A stretch of 64,000 nucleotides of DNA from Kitasatospora atroaurantiaca (GCF_007828955.1 NZ_VIVR01000001.1:3968001-4032000), one strand, 5' to 3'; shown: positions 1 to 8,101, numbered from the stretch's first letter. The notes: generated from the sequence alone by a model not told the origin. Made by a program: numbers and translations.

Positions 1-1076
1 CCAGCCTGTGGATAACTTGTTCGTCGGCCGCTGTGCGACCACTCACCCGGTTGCGCGAGAACCACAGCTGGACGCGCGTAGAGGCACCCTTCGCCGACCG
101 CCCGCCCCATCAGCTGTGCACACCCCTGCGCACGCTGTGGACAACGGCGCGCCCGGCATGCCGGGGCGCCTCGGCTCACACCCCGAGGCGCGCGGTCCTC
201 CACAGCCACGATCACCAGGACCAGGACCAGCATTCCGGCCACCGTCAACGTCTGCACCACGTTCCGGTGCGCCCGGGGGGCGTACATCATCCCCACTCCG
301 GTGACGGCCCCGGCCACCAGCCCGCCGACGTGCGCGCGCCAGTCGATGAGCGGCACCGAGAAGCTGATCACCAGGTTGAAGACCAGCAGCGCGACCACCG
401 GACCGAGCGGCAGACGGTTCGCGCGGAACAGCACCGCGGTCGCCCCGAGCAGCCCGAAGATCGCCCCCGAGGCGCCCACCGAGTACAGATTGCCGCCGGT
501 GACCAGATAGGCGAGGGCATTGCCGGCCAGCCCGGACACCGCGTACAGCGCCACGAAGCGCAGCCGGCCCAGGACCCGCTCCAGCTGCGGCCCCAGCACC
601 CACAGCGAGATCATGTTCATGATCACGTGCAGCGGCCCGTTGTGGACGAAGACCGCCGTCACCAGCCGGTACCACTCGTCCGGGCCGGTGGCCACGCCCG
701 CCGGGGCGTAACTGGCGTTCCCGGTGAAGCTGTACATGCCGAGCAGCAGCCGCCACTCCGGGTGGACGTACTGGGTGAGCACGAAGACCACCAGGTTGAT
801 CCCGATCAGGATCTTGGTGACCAGCGCGTCGTCCCCGGCCGGCTGCCCGCCGAACCGCGTCGTCGCCCGCCGGACCTCCTGGTTGCCGCCGCGCACGCAC
901 TCCGGGCAGTGGAAGCCCACCGAGGCGTTCACCATGCACTCCGGACAGATCGGCCGCCCGCAGCGGGCGCAGGCGATACCCGTCTCCCGCTCGGGGTGCC
1001 GGTAGCAGCCGGGCAGGCCGCCGTGGCCGCCGTTGCCGCCGTCGGGCTGCGATCGGGCCGGCTCGTCGGGAAGCAT
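1..1076 (-). pseudogene. Rhomboid family protease, left-arm copy, frameshifted and running off the window
   Basis: This is the mirror copy of the intact rhomboid gene at 5575-6474, starting at the ATG whose complement is 1074-1076. It reads identically through the zinc-binding N-terminus and the membrane domain. At 197/198 an extra C shifts the frame in the last transmembrane segment, close to the normal stop (expected near 176-178). The shifted frame has no stop before base 1. A second indel at 1095/1096 lies in the leader and does not touch the coding sequence. If the left arm is an assembly artefact, this is a sequencing error rather than a real pseudogene. Confidence 0.85.
7..144. promoter_or_regulatory. 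DnaA boxes, left-arm copy
   Basis: TGTGGATAA at 7-15 and TGTGGACAA at 136-144 are the mirror copies of the boxes at 6635-6643 and 6506-6514. The other two boxes of the right-arm cluster lie beyond the point where the left arm meets the window edge. Confidence 0.6.
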
Positions 1077-1160
1077 CCGGGGGTCCCTCCTCATGACTGA
1101 TCCCGGCGGCGCCACCGCGTACGGGGCGCCGCCGGGACCGCCAAGGCTACTGCGAGGCCG

Positions 1161-1685
1161 TCAGCCGCGCTTGATCTCCACGGACTCGATCACGACGTCG
1201 TTGACCGGGCGGTCGCCGCGGCCGGTCTGGACGGCGGAGATCTCCGACACGATCTTCTGGCTGGCCGGGTCGAGGACCTCACCGAAGATGGTGTGCTTGT
1301 TGGTCAGCCAGGCGGTCGGCGTGACCGTGATGAAGAACTGCGAGCCGTTGGTGCCCGGGCCGGCGTTGGCCATGGCCAGCAGGAACGGACGGTCGAACGC
1401 GAGGTCCGGGTGGAACTCGTCGGCGAACTTGTAACCCGGGCCGCCGGTGCCGGTGCCCAGCGGGTCACCGCCCTGGATCATGAAGTCGCTGATCACACGG
1501 TGGAACACGGTGCCGTCGTAGAGCGGCTTGTTGGACTTCTCACCGGTACGGGGGTGCGTCCACTCGCGGGTGCCCTCGGCCAGCTCCACGAAGTTCGCCA
1601 CCGTCTTCGGGGCGTGGTTCGGGAAGAGCTTGATGACGATGTCGCCGCGGTTGGTCTTCAGGGTGGCGAACAGTTCCTCGGCCAC
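1161..1685 (-). CDS. Cyclophilin-type peptidyl-prolyl isomerase, left-arm copy
   Basis: The 174-residue product is identical to that of 4965-5489, where the family evidence is given. The GTG start and the AGGAAGG ribosome site are also preserved. As in the right arm, it lies just upstream of the rhomboid gene on the same strand. No difference from the right copy was found within the gene. Its existence as a separate second gene depends on whether the giant inverted repeat is real. Confidence 0.85.
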   Translation of the reverse strand: MAEELFATLKTNRGDIVIKLFPNHAPKTVANFVELAEGTREWTHPRTGEKSNKPLYDGTVFHRVISDFMIQGGDPLGTGTGGPGYKFADEFHPDLAFDRPFLLAMANAGPGTNGSQFFITVTPTAWLTNKHTIFGEVLDPASQKIVSEISAVQTGRGDRPVNDVVIESVEIKRG

Positions 1686-1883
1686 GGGGTGCCTTCCTAT
1701 CTACCTATGTCACTGACGCCACAAATCATCCCACGACCCGTCCGCGGGCGGGCAGCGCGCCGTGGCGCGTGCCCCGGGACCCCGCAGACGGCCCAACCCG
1801 GCGCGCCAAGGAACAAATAGGCATGCATGATCTCGAATCAGGTGGAAATGTGCATACAGGACGCCACCGAGGAGGAGAATCTC

Positions 1884-2834
1884 GTGACCCGTTTGGACTC
1901 AGCTCGTGAAACGGCCGGCAGGACCAGGGACACTCTCGCGCCCTATGCCACCACCGCCAAGGAGACCGCACAGCACTACGCGGACGAGGCCAAGCAGCGG
2001 CTCGGCCCCACGCTGGAGGCGCTCGGCCCCAAGGTCGGCGCGGCGAGCGCCCACGCCAGGACCGGCGCTGCCCAGGCGGCCCAGACCGCCAGGCTCCAGT
2101 ACGTCAAGCACGTGGCGCCGCAGCTCGAACACGCCTTCTCCGCGCTGCCCCCGCACACCCAGGAGACCACGCTCAAGGCCGTCCACCGGGCGCAGGAGGC
2201 CGCGCTGGCCGCCAAGCACTCCGCGGCCAAGGCCGCCGAACAGGCGAGGACGGCCGCCGATCAGGCCAGGAGCACCGTCGTCCCCAAGGTCACGGTCGCC
2301 GTCGAGGGAGCCCGGTCGACGATCGCGCCCGTCGCCCAGGAGGCCCAGCTGCGCGGCGCCGCGGCCCTGACCGCGCTGCACGGCCACGTCAGCGCCGACG
2401 AGATCAGCCAACTCGCCGCCAAGAACATCAAGAGGGAGCAGCGCAACCACTGGGCCACCGGCCTCGCCGTGGCGGGCACCATCGCGGTCGGCACCGGCGT
2501 CATCGCCTGGCAGTGGTGGCGCAAGCAGTGCAGCCCCGAGTGGCTGGTCGAGCCCCCCGCCTCCCAGAGCCCGTCGAACAACGACCGCAAGCCCGAGGGC
2601 GAGCCCCGCCCCGGCGGCTCCCACGCCTCGAGCGCGGCGGGCGGCGACACGCTCCTCAACGGCTCGGTCCCCCGCGAGCAGCAGGGCGACAACCCGGGCG
2701 GCAACCCGGGCGGAAACCCGGGCAGCAACCCGGGCGGCCACGCATCCGGCTCCACCCCCAAGCCCAACCCCGCGCCCGGCAAGCCCGCCCCGGACGACCG
2801 CCCCAAGCCCCACGACCCGCGCAAGCCGCACTGA
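1884..2834 (+). CDS. DUF5324 family membrane protein, left-arm copy
   Basis: The product is identical to that of the complementary gene at 3816-4766. The start chosen is the GTG at 1884, because GAGGAGGAGAA lies directly upstream. An in-frame ATG at 1827 would add 19 residues but has no good ribosome site. The product has an alanine-rich helical N-terminal half, one membrane segment and a Pro/Gly-rich tail, as described for the right-arm copy. It is a duplicate by virtue of the giant inverted repeat. Confidence 0.8.
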   Translation: MTRLDSARETAGRTRDTLAPYATTAKETAQHYADEAKQRLGPTLEALGPKVGAASAHARTGAAQAAQTARLQYVKHVAPQLEHAFSALPPHTQETTLKAVHRAQEAALAAKHSAAKAAEQARTAADQARSTVVPKVTVAVEGARSTIAPVAQEAQLRGAAALTALHGHVSADEISQLAAKNIKREQRNHWATGLAVAGTIAVGTGVIAWQWWRKQCSPEWLVEPPASQSPSNNDRKPEGEPRPGGSHASSAAGGDTLLNGSVPREQQGDNPGGNPGGNPGSNPGGHASGSTPKPNPAPGKPAPDDRPKPHDPRKPH

Positions 2835-2855
2835 CGACCGCAGCGCACGAGAACG

Positions 2856-2891
2856 ACGGACGCCCCGGACCGATCGGTCCGGGGCGTCCGT
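2856..2891. terminator. 36-bp perfect palindrome, bidirectional terminator (left copy)
   Basis: This is the mirror of 3759-3794. It sits between the convergent DUF5324 gene and tRNA-Ala, so it can end both transcripts. Confidence 0.75.
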
Positions 2892-2896
2892 GCACG

Positions 2897-2969
2897 TGGA
2901 GCTTAGGAGACTCGAACTCCTGACATCTGCCTTGCAAAGGCAGCGCTCTACCAACTGAGCTAAAGCCCC
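2897..2969 (-). tRNA. tRNA-Ala(TGC), left-arm copy
   Basis: This 73-nt cloverleaf is identical to 3681-3753 and lies on the opposite strand. The anticodon is TGC. No CCA is encoded. Confidence 0.93.
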
Positions 2970-3044
2970 GTGCGGTTTGCTGCGCACTAGCGTACCCGCT
3001 CTTCCCGAAAATCTTGAGCGGGATTCGAGCCGGCCCCGGCCACT

Positions 3045-3209
3045 AGGCCCTGTCTGACAATTCGCGCCGGATCGGCGCGCGGCGGTGGGCGCCCGGCTGG
3101 GCGTGCCGGCGGGTCGGTCTCGTACTGGGTCGTACTTGGCCGATCCGCCGGTGCGTCCAGGCGGGATGCCCAGCGTCGTGCGCCCGGCGGGAATTGTCAG
3201 ACAGGGCCT
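3045..3209. mobile_element. 165-bp MITE-like element with 19-bp terminal inverted repeats (left copy)
   Basis: The element is bounded by AGGCCCTGTCTGACAATTC (3045-3063) and its exact reverse complement (3191-3209). It holds no plausible gene, only GC-rich sequence. Its size, its perfect ends and the lack of coding capacity fit a non-autonomous IS derivative. No clear target duplication is visible: the flanks are CACT and TGGG. The family was not identified from sequence alone. The mirror copy is 3441-3605. Confidence 0.6.
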
Positions 3210-3266
3210 TGGGCCAGGGCCGGCCCACAGGGGCTGCGGGCAGCCCCCGAAAGATCGTCCGGTGTC

Positions 3267-3383
3267 TCAGCGGGCGCCGGCGGGGACCGGGTCGGTCGCC
3301 TCGGTCCACAGGTCCAGGCCGACCGTGCCGAGCAGGACCTGTGGACCGAGGCGACCGACCCGGTCCCCGCCGGCGCCCGCTGA
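3267..3383. other. Possible 3' end of a lost gene, folded on itself at the loop
   Basis: In the right arm, the + strand from 3336 reads DLWTEATDPVPAGAR and then TGA at 3381-3383, with codon usage typical of this genome. The mirror reading on the minus strand of the left arm ends at 3267. The frame stays open across the loop in both directions. The likeliest explanation is the C-terminus of a gene lying before tRNA-Ala, whose upstream part is missing because the sequence folds back here. The product was not recognised. Confidence 0.25.
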
Positions 3384-3440
3384 GACACCGGACGATCTTT
3401 CGGGGGCTGCCCGCAGCCCCTGTGGGCCGGCCCTGGCCCA

Positions 3441-3605
3441 AGGCCCTGTCTGACAATTCCCGCCGGGCGCACGACGCTGGGCATCCCGCCTGGACGCACC
3501 GGCGGATCGGCCAAGTACGACCCAGTACGAGACCGACCCGCCGGCACGCCCAGCCGGGCGCCCACCGCCGCGCGCCGATCCGGCGCGAATTGTCAGACAG
3601 GGCCT
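3441..3605. mobile_element. 165-bp MITE-like element with 19-bp terminal inverted repeats (right copy)
   Basis: This is the mirror of 3045-3209, with the same perfect 19-bp ends at 3441-3459 and 3587-3605. It lies between the possible gene end at 3383 and tRNA-Ala, so in the uninterrupted chromosome the element would sit just upstream of the tRNA. The stretch 3606-3680 between element and tRNA has no feature I can name beyond space for a tRNA promoter. Confidence 0.6.
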
Positions 3606-3680
3606 AGTGGCCGGGGCCGGCTCGAATCCCGCTCAAGATTTTCGGGAAGAGCGGGTACGCTAGTGCGCAGCAAACCGCAC

Positions 3681-3753
3681 GGGGCTTTAGCTCAGTTGGT
3701 AGAGCGCTGCCTTTGCAAGGCAGATGTCAGGAGTTCGAGTCTCCTAAGCTCCA
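3681..3753 (+). tRNA. tRNA-Ala(TGC)
   Basis: The acceptor stem GGGGCTT pairs with AAGCTCC (one G-U pair). The anticodon stem CTGCC/GGCAG encloses the loop TTTGCAA, with anticodon TGC at 3714-3716. The T arm carries TTCGAGT. The discriminator base is A, and no 3' CCA is encoded, as is common in this group. Confidence 0.97.
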
Positions 3754-3758
3754 CGTGC

Positions 3759-3794
3759 ACGGACGCCCCGGACCGATCGGTCCGGGGCGTCCGT
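3759..3794. terminator. 36-bp perfect palindrome, bidirectional terminator
   Basis: ACGGACGCCCCGGACCGA is followed directly by its reverse complement. The palindrome lies between tRNA-Ala and the convergent DUF5324 gene and has no U-tract, as is common for terminators in high-GC actinomycetes. Confidence 0.75.
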
Positions 3795-3815
3795 CGTTCT
3801 CGTGCGCTGCGGTCG

Positions 3816-4766
3816 TCAGTGCGGCTTGCGCGGGTCGTGGGGCTTGGGGCGGTCGTCCGGGGCGGGCTTGCCGGGCGCGGGGTTGGGCTTGGGGGTGGAG
3901 CCGGATGCGTGGCCGCCCGGGTTGCTGCCCGGGTTTCCGCCCGGGTTGCCGCCCGGGTTGTCGCCCTGCTGCTCGCGGGGGACCGAGCCGTTGAGGAGCG
4001 TGTCGCCGCCCGCCGCGCTCGAGGCGTGGGAGCCGCCGGGGCGGGGCTCGCCCTCGGGCTTGCGGTCGTTGTTCGACGGGCTCTGGGAGGCGGGGGGCTC
4101 GACCAGCCACTCGGGGCTGCACTGCTTGCGCCACCACTGCCAGGCGATGACGCCGGTGCCGACCGCGATGGTGCCCGCCACGGCGAGGCCGGTGGCCCAG
4201 TGGTTGCGCTGCTCCCTCTTGATGTTCTTGGCGGCGAGTTGGCTGATCTCGTCGGCGCTGACGTGGCCGTGCAGCGCGGTCAGGGCCGCGGCGCCGCGCA
4301 GCTGGGCCTCCTGGGCGACGGGCGCGATCGTCGACCGGGCTCCCTCGACGGCGACCGTGACCTTGGGGACGACGGTGCTCCTGGCCTGATCGGCGGCCGT
4401 CCTCGCCTGTTCGGCGGCCTTGGCCGCGGAGTGCTTGGCGGCCAGCGCGGCCTCCTGCGCCCGGTGGACGGCCTTGAGCGTGGTCTCCTGGGTGTGCGGG
4501 GGCAGCGCGGAGAAGGCGTGTTCGAGCTGCGGCGCCACGTGCTTGACGTACTGGAGCCTGGCGGTCTGGGCCGCCTGGGCAGCGCCGGTCCTGGCGTGGG
4601 CGCTCGCCGCGCCGACCTTGGGGCCGAGCGCCTCCAGCGTGGGGCCGAGCCGCTGCTTGGCCTCGTCCGCGTAGTGCTGTGCGGTCTCCTTGGCGGTGGT
4701 GGCATAGGGCGCGAGAGTGTCCCTGGTCCTGCCGGCCGTTTCACGAGCTGAGTCCAAACGGGTCAC
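3816..4766 (-). CDS. DUF5324 family membrane protein
   Basis: This 316-residue protein has no known biochemical role. The first 190 residues are alanine-rich, charged and probably helical or coiled coil, including runs such as AKHSAAKAAEQARTAADQAR. One membrane segment follows (ATGLAVAGTIAVGTGVIAW), then WWRKQC and a disordered Pro/Gly tail with NPGG repeats. The GTG at 4766 is preferred because GAGGAGGAGAA precedes it. The gene is divergent from the cyclophilin gene, with a 198-bp shared promoter region, and convergent with tRNA-Ala. I recognise the family from its place near ppiA and crgA in streptomycetes. A structural role at the membrane is inference. Confidence 0.8.
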   Translation of the reverse strand: MTRLDSARETAGRTRDTLAPYATTAKETAQHYADEAKQRLGPTLEALGPKVGAASAHARTGAAQAAQTARLQYVKHVAPQLEHAFSALPPHTQETTLKAVHRAQEAALAAKHSAAKAAEQARTAADQARSTVVPKVTVAVEGARSTIAPVAQEAQLRGAAALTALHGHVSADEISQLAAKNIKREQRNHWATGLAVAGTIAVGTGVIAWQWWRKQCSPEWLVEPPASQSPSNNDRKPEGEPRPGGSHASSAAGGDTLLNGSVPREQQGDNPGGNPGGNPGSNPGGHASGSTPKPNPAPGKPAPDDRPKPHDPRKPH

Positions 4767-4964
4767 GAGATTCTCCTCCTCGGTGGCGTCCTGTATGCAC
4801 ATTTCCACCTGATTCGAGATCATGCATGCCTATTTGTTCCTTGGCGCGCCGGGTTGGGCCGTCTGCGGGGTCCCGGGGCACGCGCCACGGCGCGCTGCCC
4901 GCCCGCGGACGGGTCGTGGGATGATTTGTGGCGTCAGTGACATAGGTAGATAGGAAGGCACCCC

Positions 4965-5489
4965 GTGGCCGAGGAACTGTTCGCCACCCTGAAGACCAAC
5001 CGCGGCGACATCGTCATCAAGCTCTTCCCGAACCACGCCCCGAAGACGGTGGCGAACTTCGTGGAGCTGGCCGAGGGCACCCGCGAGTGGACGCACCCCC
5101 GTACCGGTGAGAAGTCCAACAAGCCGCTCTACGACGGCACCGTGTTCCACCGTGTGATCAGCGACTTCATGATCCAGGGCGGTGACCCGCTGGGCACCGG
5201 CACCGGCGGCCCGGGTTACAAGTTCGCCGACGAGTTCCACCCGGACCTCGCGTTCGACCGTCCGTTCCTGCTGGCCATGGCCAACGCCGGCCCGGGCACC
5301 AACGGCTCGCAGTTCTTCATCACGGTCACGCCGACCGCCTGGCTGACCAACAAGCACACCATCTTCGGTGAGGTCCTCGACCCGGCCAGCCAGAAGATCG
5401 TGTCGGAGATCTCCGCCGTCCAGACCGGCCGCGGCGACCGCCCGGTCAACGACGTCGTGATCGAGTCCGTGGAGATCAAGCGCGGCTGA
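4965..5489 (+). CDS. ppiA: Cyclophilin-type peptidyl-prolyl cis-trans isomerase
   Basis: The enzyme catalyses cis-trans isomerisation of Xaa-Pro bonds in the cytoplasm (no signal peptide). The 174 residues match a single bacterial cyclophilin domain. FHRVISDFMIQGGDP contains the catalytic Arg63, NGSQFFITVT follows, and Trp126 in AWLTNKHTIFG is the residue that in other cyclophilins contacts cyclosporin. It starts with GTG after AGGAAGG. The rhomboid gene follows on the same strand after 85 bp, so the two may be co-transcribed. A mycobacterial ppiA lies in the same neighbourhood, close to crgA. The annotation is secure. Confidence 0.95.
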   Translation: MAEELFATLKTNRGDIVIKLFPNHAPKTVANFVELAEGTREWTHPRTGEKSNKPLYDGTVFHRVISDFMIQGGDPLGTGTGGPGYKFADEFHPDLAFDRPFLLAMANAGPGTNGSQFFITVTPTAWLTNKHTIFGEVLDPASQKIVSEISAVQTGRGDRPVNDVVIESVEIKRG

Positions 5490-5574
5490 CGGCCTCGCAG
5501 TAGCCTTGGCGGTCCCGGCGGCGCCCCGTACGCGGTGGCGCCGCCGGGATCAGTCCATGAGGAGGGACCCCCGG

Positions 5575-6474
5575 ATGCTTCCCGACGAGCCGGCCCGATC
5601 GCAGCCCGACGGCGGCAACGGCGGCCACGGCGGCCTGCCCGGCTGCTACCGGCACCCCGAGCGGGAGACGGGTATCGCCTGCGCCCGCTGCGGGCGGCCG
5701 ATCTGTCCGGAGTGCATGGTGAACGCCTCGGTGGGCTTCCACTGCCCGGAGTGCGTGCGCGGCGGCAACCAGGAGGTCCGGCGGGCGACGACGCGGTTCG
5801 GCGGGCAGCCGGCCGGGGACGACGCGCTGGTCACCAAGATCCTGATCGGGATCAACCTGGTGGTCTTCGTGCTCACCCAGTACGTCCACCCGGAGTGGCG
5901 GCTGCTGCTCGGCATGTACAGCTTCACCGGGAACGCCAGTTACGCCCCGGCGGGCGTGGCCACCGGCCCGGACGAGTGGTACCGGCTGGTGACGGCGGTC
6001 TTCGTCCACAACGGGCCGCTGCACGTGATCATGAACATGATCTCGCTGTGGGTGCTGGGGCCGCAGCTGGAGCGGGTCCTGGGCCGGCTGCGCTTCGTGG
6101 CGCTGTACGCGGTGTCCGGGCTGGCCGGCAATGCCCTCGCCTATCTGGTCACCGGCGGCAATCTGTACTCGGTGGGCGCCTCGGGGGCGATCTTCGGGCT
6201 GCTCGGGGCGACCGCGGTGCTGTTCCGCGCGAACCGTCTGCCGCTCGGTCCGGTGGTCGCGCTGCTGGTCTTCAACCTGGTGATCAGCTTCTCGGTGCCG
6301 CTCATCGACTGGCGCGCGCACGTCGGCGGGCTGGTGGCCGGGGCCGTCACCGGAGTGGGGATGATGTACGCCCCCCGGGCGCACCGGAACGTGGTGCAGA
6401 CGTTGACGGTGGCCGGAATGCTGGTCCTGGTCCTGGTGATCGTGGCTGTGGAGACCGCGCGCCTCGGGGTGTGA
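5575..6474 (+). CDS. Rhomboid family intramembrane serine protease with N-terminal zinc-binding domain
   Basis: This 299-residue membrane protein is predicted to cut substrates inside the bilayer. Residues 22-62 contain a B-box-like set of ligands (CYRHPE, CARC, CPEC, FHCPEC) facing the cytoplasm. The rhomboid domain follows with about six membrane segments. Catalytic Ser203 is in GASGAIFG and His249 in RAHVGGL; HNGPLHVIMNM gives the conserved loop. The ATG at 5575 is preferred, with GGAGGG just upstream; the in-frame ATG at 5557 overlaps that site. The substrate is unknown. The gene follows the cyclophilin gene and is followed by a DnaA-box-rich intergenic region. Confidence 0.93.
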   Translation: MLPDEPARSQPDGGNGGHGGLPGCYRHPERETGIACARCGRPICPECMVNASVGFHCPECVRGGNQEVRRATTRFGGQPAGDDALVTKILIGINLVVFVLTQYVHPEWRLLLGMYSFTGNASYAPAGVATGPDEWYRLVTAVFVHNGPLHVIMNMISLWVLGPQLERVLGRLRFVALYAVSGLAGNALAYLVTGGNLYSVGASGAIFGLLGATAVLFRANRLPLGPVVALLVFNLVISFSVPLIDWRAHVGGLVAGAVTGVGMMYAPRAHRNVVQTLTVAGMLVLVLVIVAVETARLGV

Positions 6475-6505
6475 GCCGAGGCGCCCCGGCATGCCGGGCG
6501 CGCCG

Positions 6506-6686
6506 TTGTCCACAGCGTGCGCAGGGGTGTGCACAGCTGATGGGGCGGGCGGTCGGCGAAGGGTGCCTCTACGCGCGTCCAGCTGTGGTTCTCGCGCAAC
6601 CGGGTGAGTGGTCGCACAGCGGCCGACGAACAAGTTATCCACAGGCTGGGCGGACTTTTCCCCAGTGTGGATAACTGTGTGGATAA
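6506..6686. promoter_or_regulatory. DnaA-box cluster between the rhomboid gene and crgA
   Basis: There are four 9-mers: TTGTCCACA (6506-6514, the preferred Streptomyces form), TTATCCACA (6635-6643), TGTGGATAA (6666-6674) and TGTGGATAA (6678-6686). The last three lie within 52 bp in AT-richer sequence. Clusters of DnaA boxes outside oriC are known in streptomycetes and are thought to titrate DnaA. The rest of this 319-bp intergenic region (6475-6793) holds no gene that I can support. Confidence 0.7.
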
Positions 6687-6793
6687 ACATACGGTCCGAC
6701 GCTACGGGCCCGGCTGGAGCCGACCCCGGGCATGCCCGAGCACCGCTTCGGCCACCGGACCGGAGCGGTGCTCAGGAGCAGCTCAGAGGGGGC

Positions 6794-7048
6794 TTACTTC
6801 CACTGGGTGGAGACGCCGAACCCTGCCGCGATGAAGCCGAAACCGGCCAGGATGTTCCAGTTGCCCCAGCTGCTGACCGGCCAGCTGCCGCTCGTCACGT
6901 AGTAGGTGACGATCCACACCAACCCGATCAGGAACAGCGCCAGCATCAGGGGTGCCACCCAGGTGCGACCGGAGCTGATCTTCACCGCGGTCGTCGACGC
7001 CGGCGGCGGGGTGTAGTCGGACTTCTTGCGGAGTCGAGACTTCGGCAC
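6794..7048 (-). CDS. crgA: Cell division protein CrgA
   Basis: CrgA is a small membrane protein. In Streptomyces it times sporulation septation and inhibits FtsZ ring formation; in mycobacteria it links FtsZ to septal peptidoglycan enzymes. The 84 residues match the family: a basic MPKSRLRKK start, a Thr/Pro-rich cytoplasmic stretch, a first helix ([20 protein letters not shown]), a loop with [13 protein letters not shown], a second helix and the end VSTQWK. The GTG start at 7048 follows GGAGATCCCCTC; a longer in-frame reading up to 7195 has no support. It is divergent from the DUF881 gene and faces the DnaA-box cluster. Confidence 0.95.
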   Translation of the reverse strand: MPKSRLRKKSDYTPPPASTTAVKISSGRTWVAPLMLALFLIGLVWIVTYYVTSGSWPVSSWGNWNILAGFGFIAAGFGVSTQWK

Positions 7049-7246
7049 GAGGGGATCTCCTGTCGATGCGCTGTGACCGCGCAGGGTGCAGCGGGGGGCG
7101 GGCGGCGGTGGGGACCGGTCCGTACGGGGCGATCGGTCGGCACTTCCGCAGGCGAACCTGCGGGCGTACCGGACAGGGCGCTCCGCACATGCCACCGGCG
7201 TCCGTTAGCGTAGTGGCTCGCCGGGTCTTAAGGAGATAAGGGTACG

Positions 7247-8017
7247 GTGCCGAATTCCACGATTCCCAAACGCCCCGGCGCCGAGCGCGGCCGCGGCACC
7301 CGAATTGTCGGACGTGCCCTGACCTGCGCCGTCTTCGCACTGGCCGGACTGCTCTTCTACATCAGCGCGGAGACCGCCCGCGGCACCTCCCTGCGCACCG
7401 ACAACTCGCTGCTCCGGCTCAGCGACGTGATACGCCAGCGGAGCACCCAGAACCAACAGGCCCAGCAGCAGTTGGGCGAGCTGCAGGCCCGGGCCGACGA
7501 GCTGGCCAAGCAGCAGGGGCAGAGCCCGTCCGACGTCGCCCAGCTCAGAGCGCTCCAGCAGCAGGCCGGCCTGACGGCGCTGAAGGGGCCCGGGCTGATC
7601 GTCACACTCAACGACGCGCCCCCCGGGGCCACCGCGCGCCTGCCCGGCATCCCCGAGCCCGGCGTCAACGACCTGGTGATCCACCAGCAGGACATCCAGG
7701 CCGTGGTGAACGCGCTGTGGCGGGGCGGCGCCGAGGGTATCCAGGTGATGGACCAGCGGCTGATCTCAACCAGCGCCGTCCGCTGCGTCGGCAACACCCT
7801 GCTGCTGCAGGGCCGGGTCTACTCGCCGCCGTACGTGATCAGGGCGGTGGGGAAGACGGACAGGCTGCGGGCGGCGGTGGACGCCGACCCGACGATCGCC
7901 AACTACCTGCAGTACGTCGCGGCGTACGGGCTGGGCTGGAAGGTGCAGGAGAACGCCGACATGACGGTGCCGGGGTACTCGGGCACGGTCGACCTGCGGT
8001 ACGCCACCGGGGAGTAG
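7247..8017 (+). CDS. DUF881 family membrane-anchored protein
   Basis: The 256-residue protein has an N-terminal membrane anchor (RALTCAVFALAGLLFYIS, about residues 25-45), an extracellular coiled coil rich in Gln and Leu (about 65-100), then a globular part with GLTALKGPGLIVTLND and LISTSAVRCVGNTLLLQGRVYSPPYVI, typical of DUF881 (YlxW-like). Its function is unknown. The family often lies beside division genes such as crgA, as here, which suggests an envelope role. It starts with GTG at 7247 after AAGGAG. It is divergent from crgA and probably begins the run of genes up to the sortases. Confidence 0.85.
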   Translation: MPNSTIPKRPGAERGRGTRIVGRALTCAVFALAGLLFYISAETARGTSLRTDNSLLRLSDVIRQRSTQNQQAQQQLGELQARADELAKQQGQSPSDVAQLRALQQQAGLTALKGPGLIVTLNDAPPGATARLPGIPEPGVNDLVIHQQDIQAVVNALWRGGAEGIQVMDQRLISTSAVRCVGNTLLLQGRVYSPPYVIRAVGKTDRLRAAVDADPTIANYLQYVAAYGLGWKVQENADMTVPGYSGTVDLRYATGE

Positions 8018-8101
8018 CGCGCGGGCGGAGCCGTGATTGTCGCCTGCCGGGCGCGCGGCGCGGTCTAGTCTTGACTCCGACCTGAAACCTCGAGGAGCAC
8101 C

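Larger units (their letters stand above)
1..6649. repeat. Giant 6.65-kb inverted repeat, arms about 3.3 kb, 19-nt loop
   Basis: Bases 1-3315 are the reverse complement of 3335-6649. The unpaired loop is 3316-3334. Paired positions sum to 6650, except between about 198 and 1095, where they sum to 6651 because the left arm has one extra C at 197/198 and lacks one G at 1095/1096. I saw no substitutions in the stretches I compared. The right arm runs into unique sequence at 6650, while the left arm is cut by the window edge at exactly base 1. Indel-only differences and a tiny loop point to a fold-back chimera at a contig end, but a true inverted duplication cannot be excluded from sequence alone. 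Confidence 0.97.

Noticed and set aside
43..939. A 298-codon open frame in the left arm on the minus strand
   Set aside because: It is an alternate frame of the rhomboid gene with Arg/Gly-rich translation and no domain; the true frame runs from 1076 leftward.
3043..3607. Mirror-image open frames of 122-137 codons across the loop
   Set aside because: They follow from the palindrome and GC-rich DNA, translate to Arg/Pro/Gly-rich nonsense and differ only at the loop.
1..6649. Replicon telomere or linear plasmid end explanation for the palindrome
   Set aside because: The arms carry core chromosomal genes and a tRNA, not the short packed palindromes of actinomycete telomeres, and no telomere protein genes are present.
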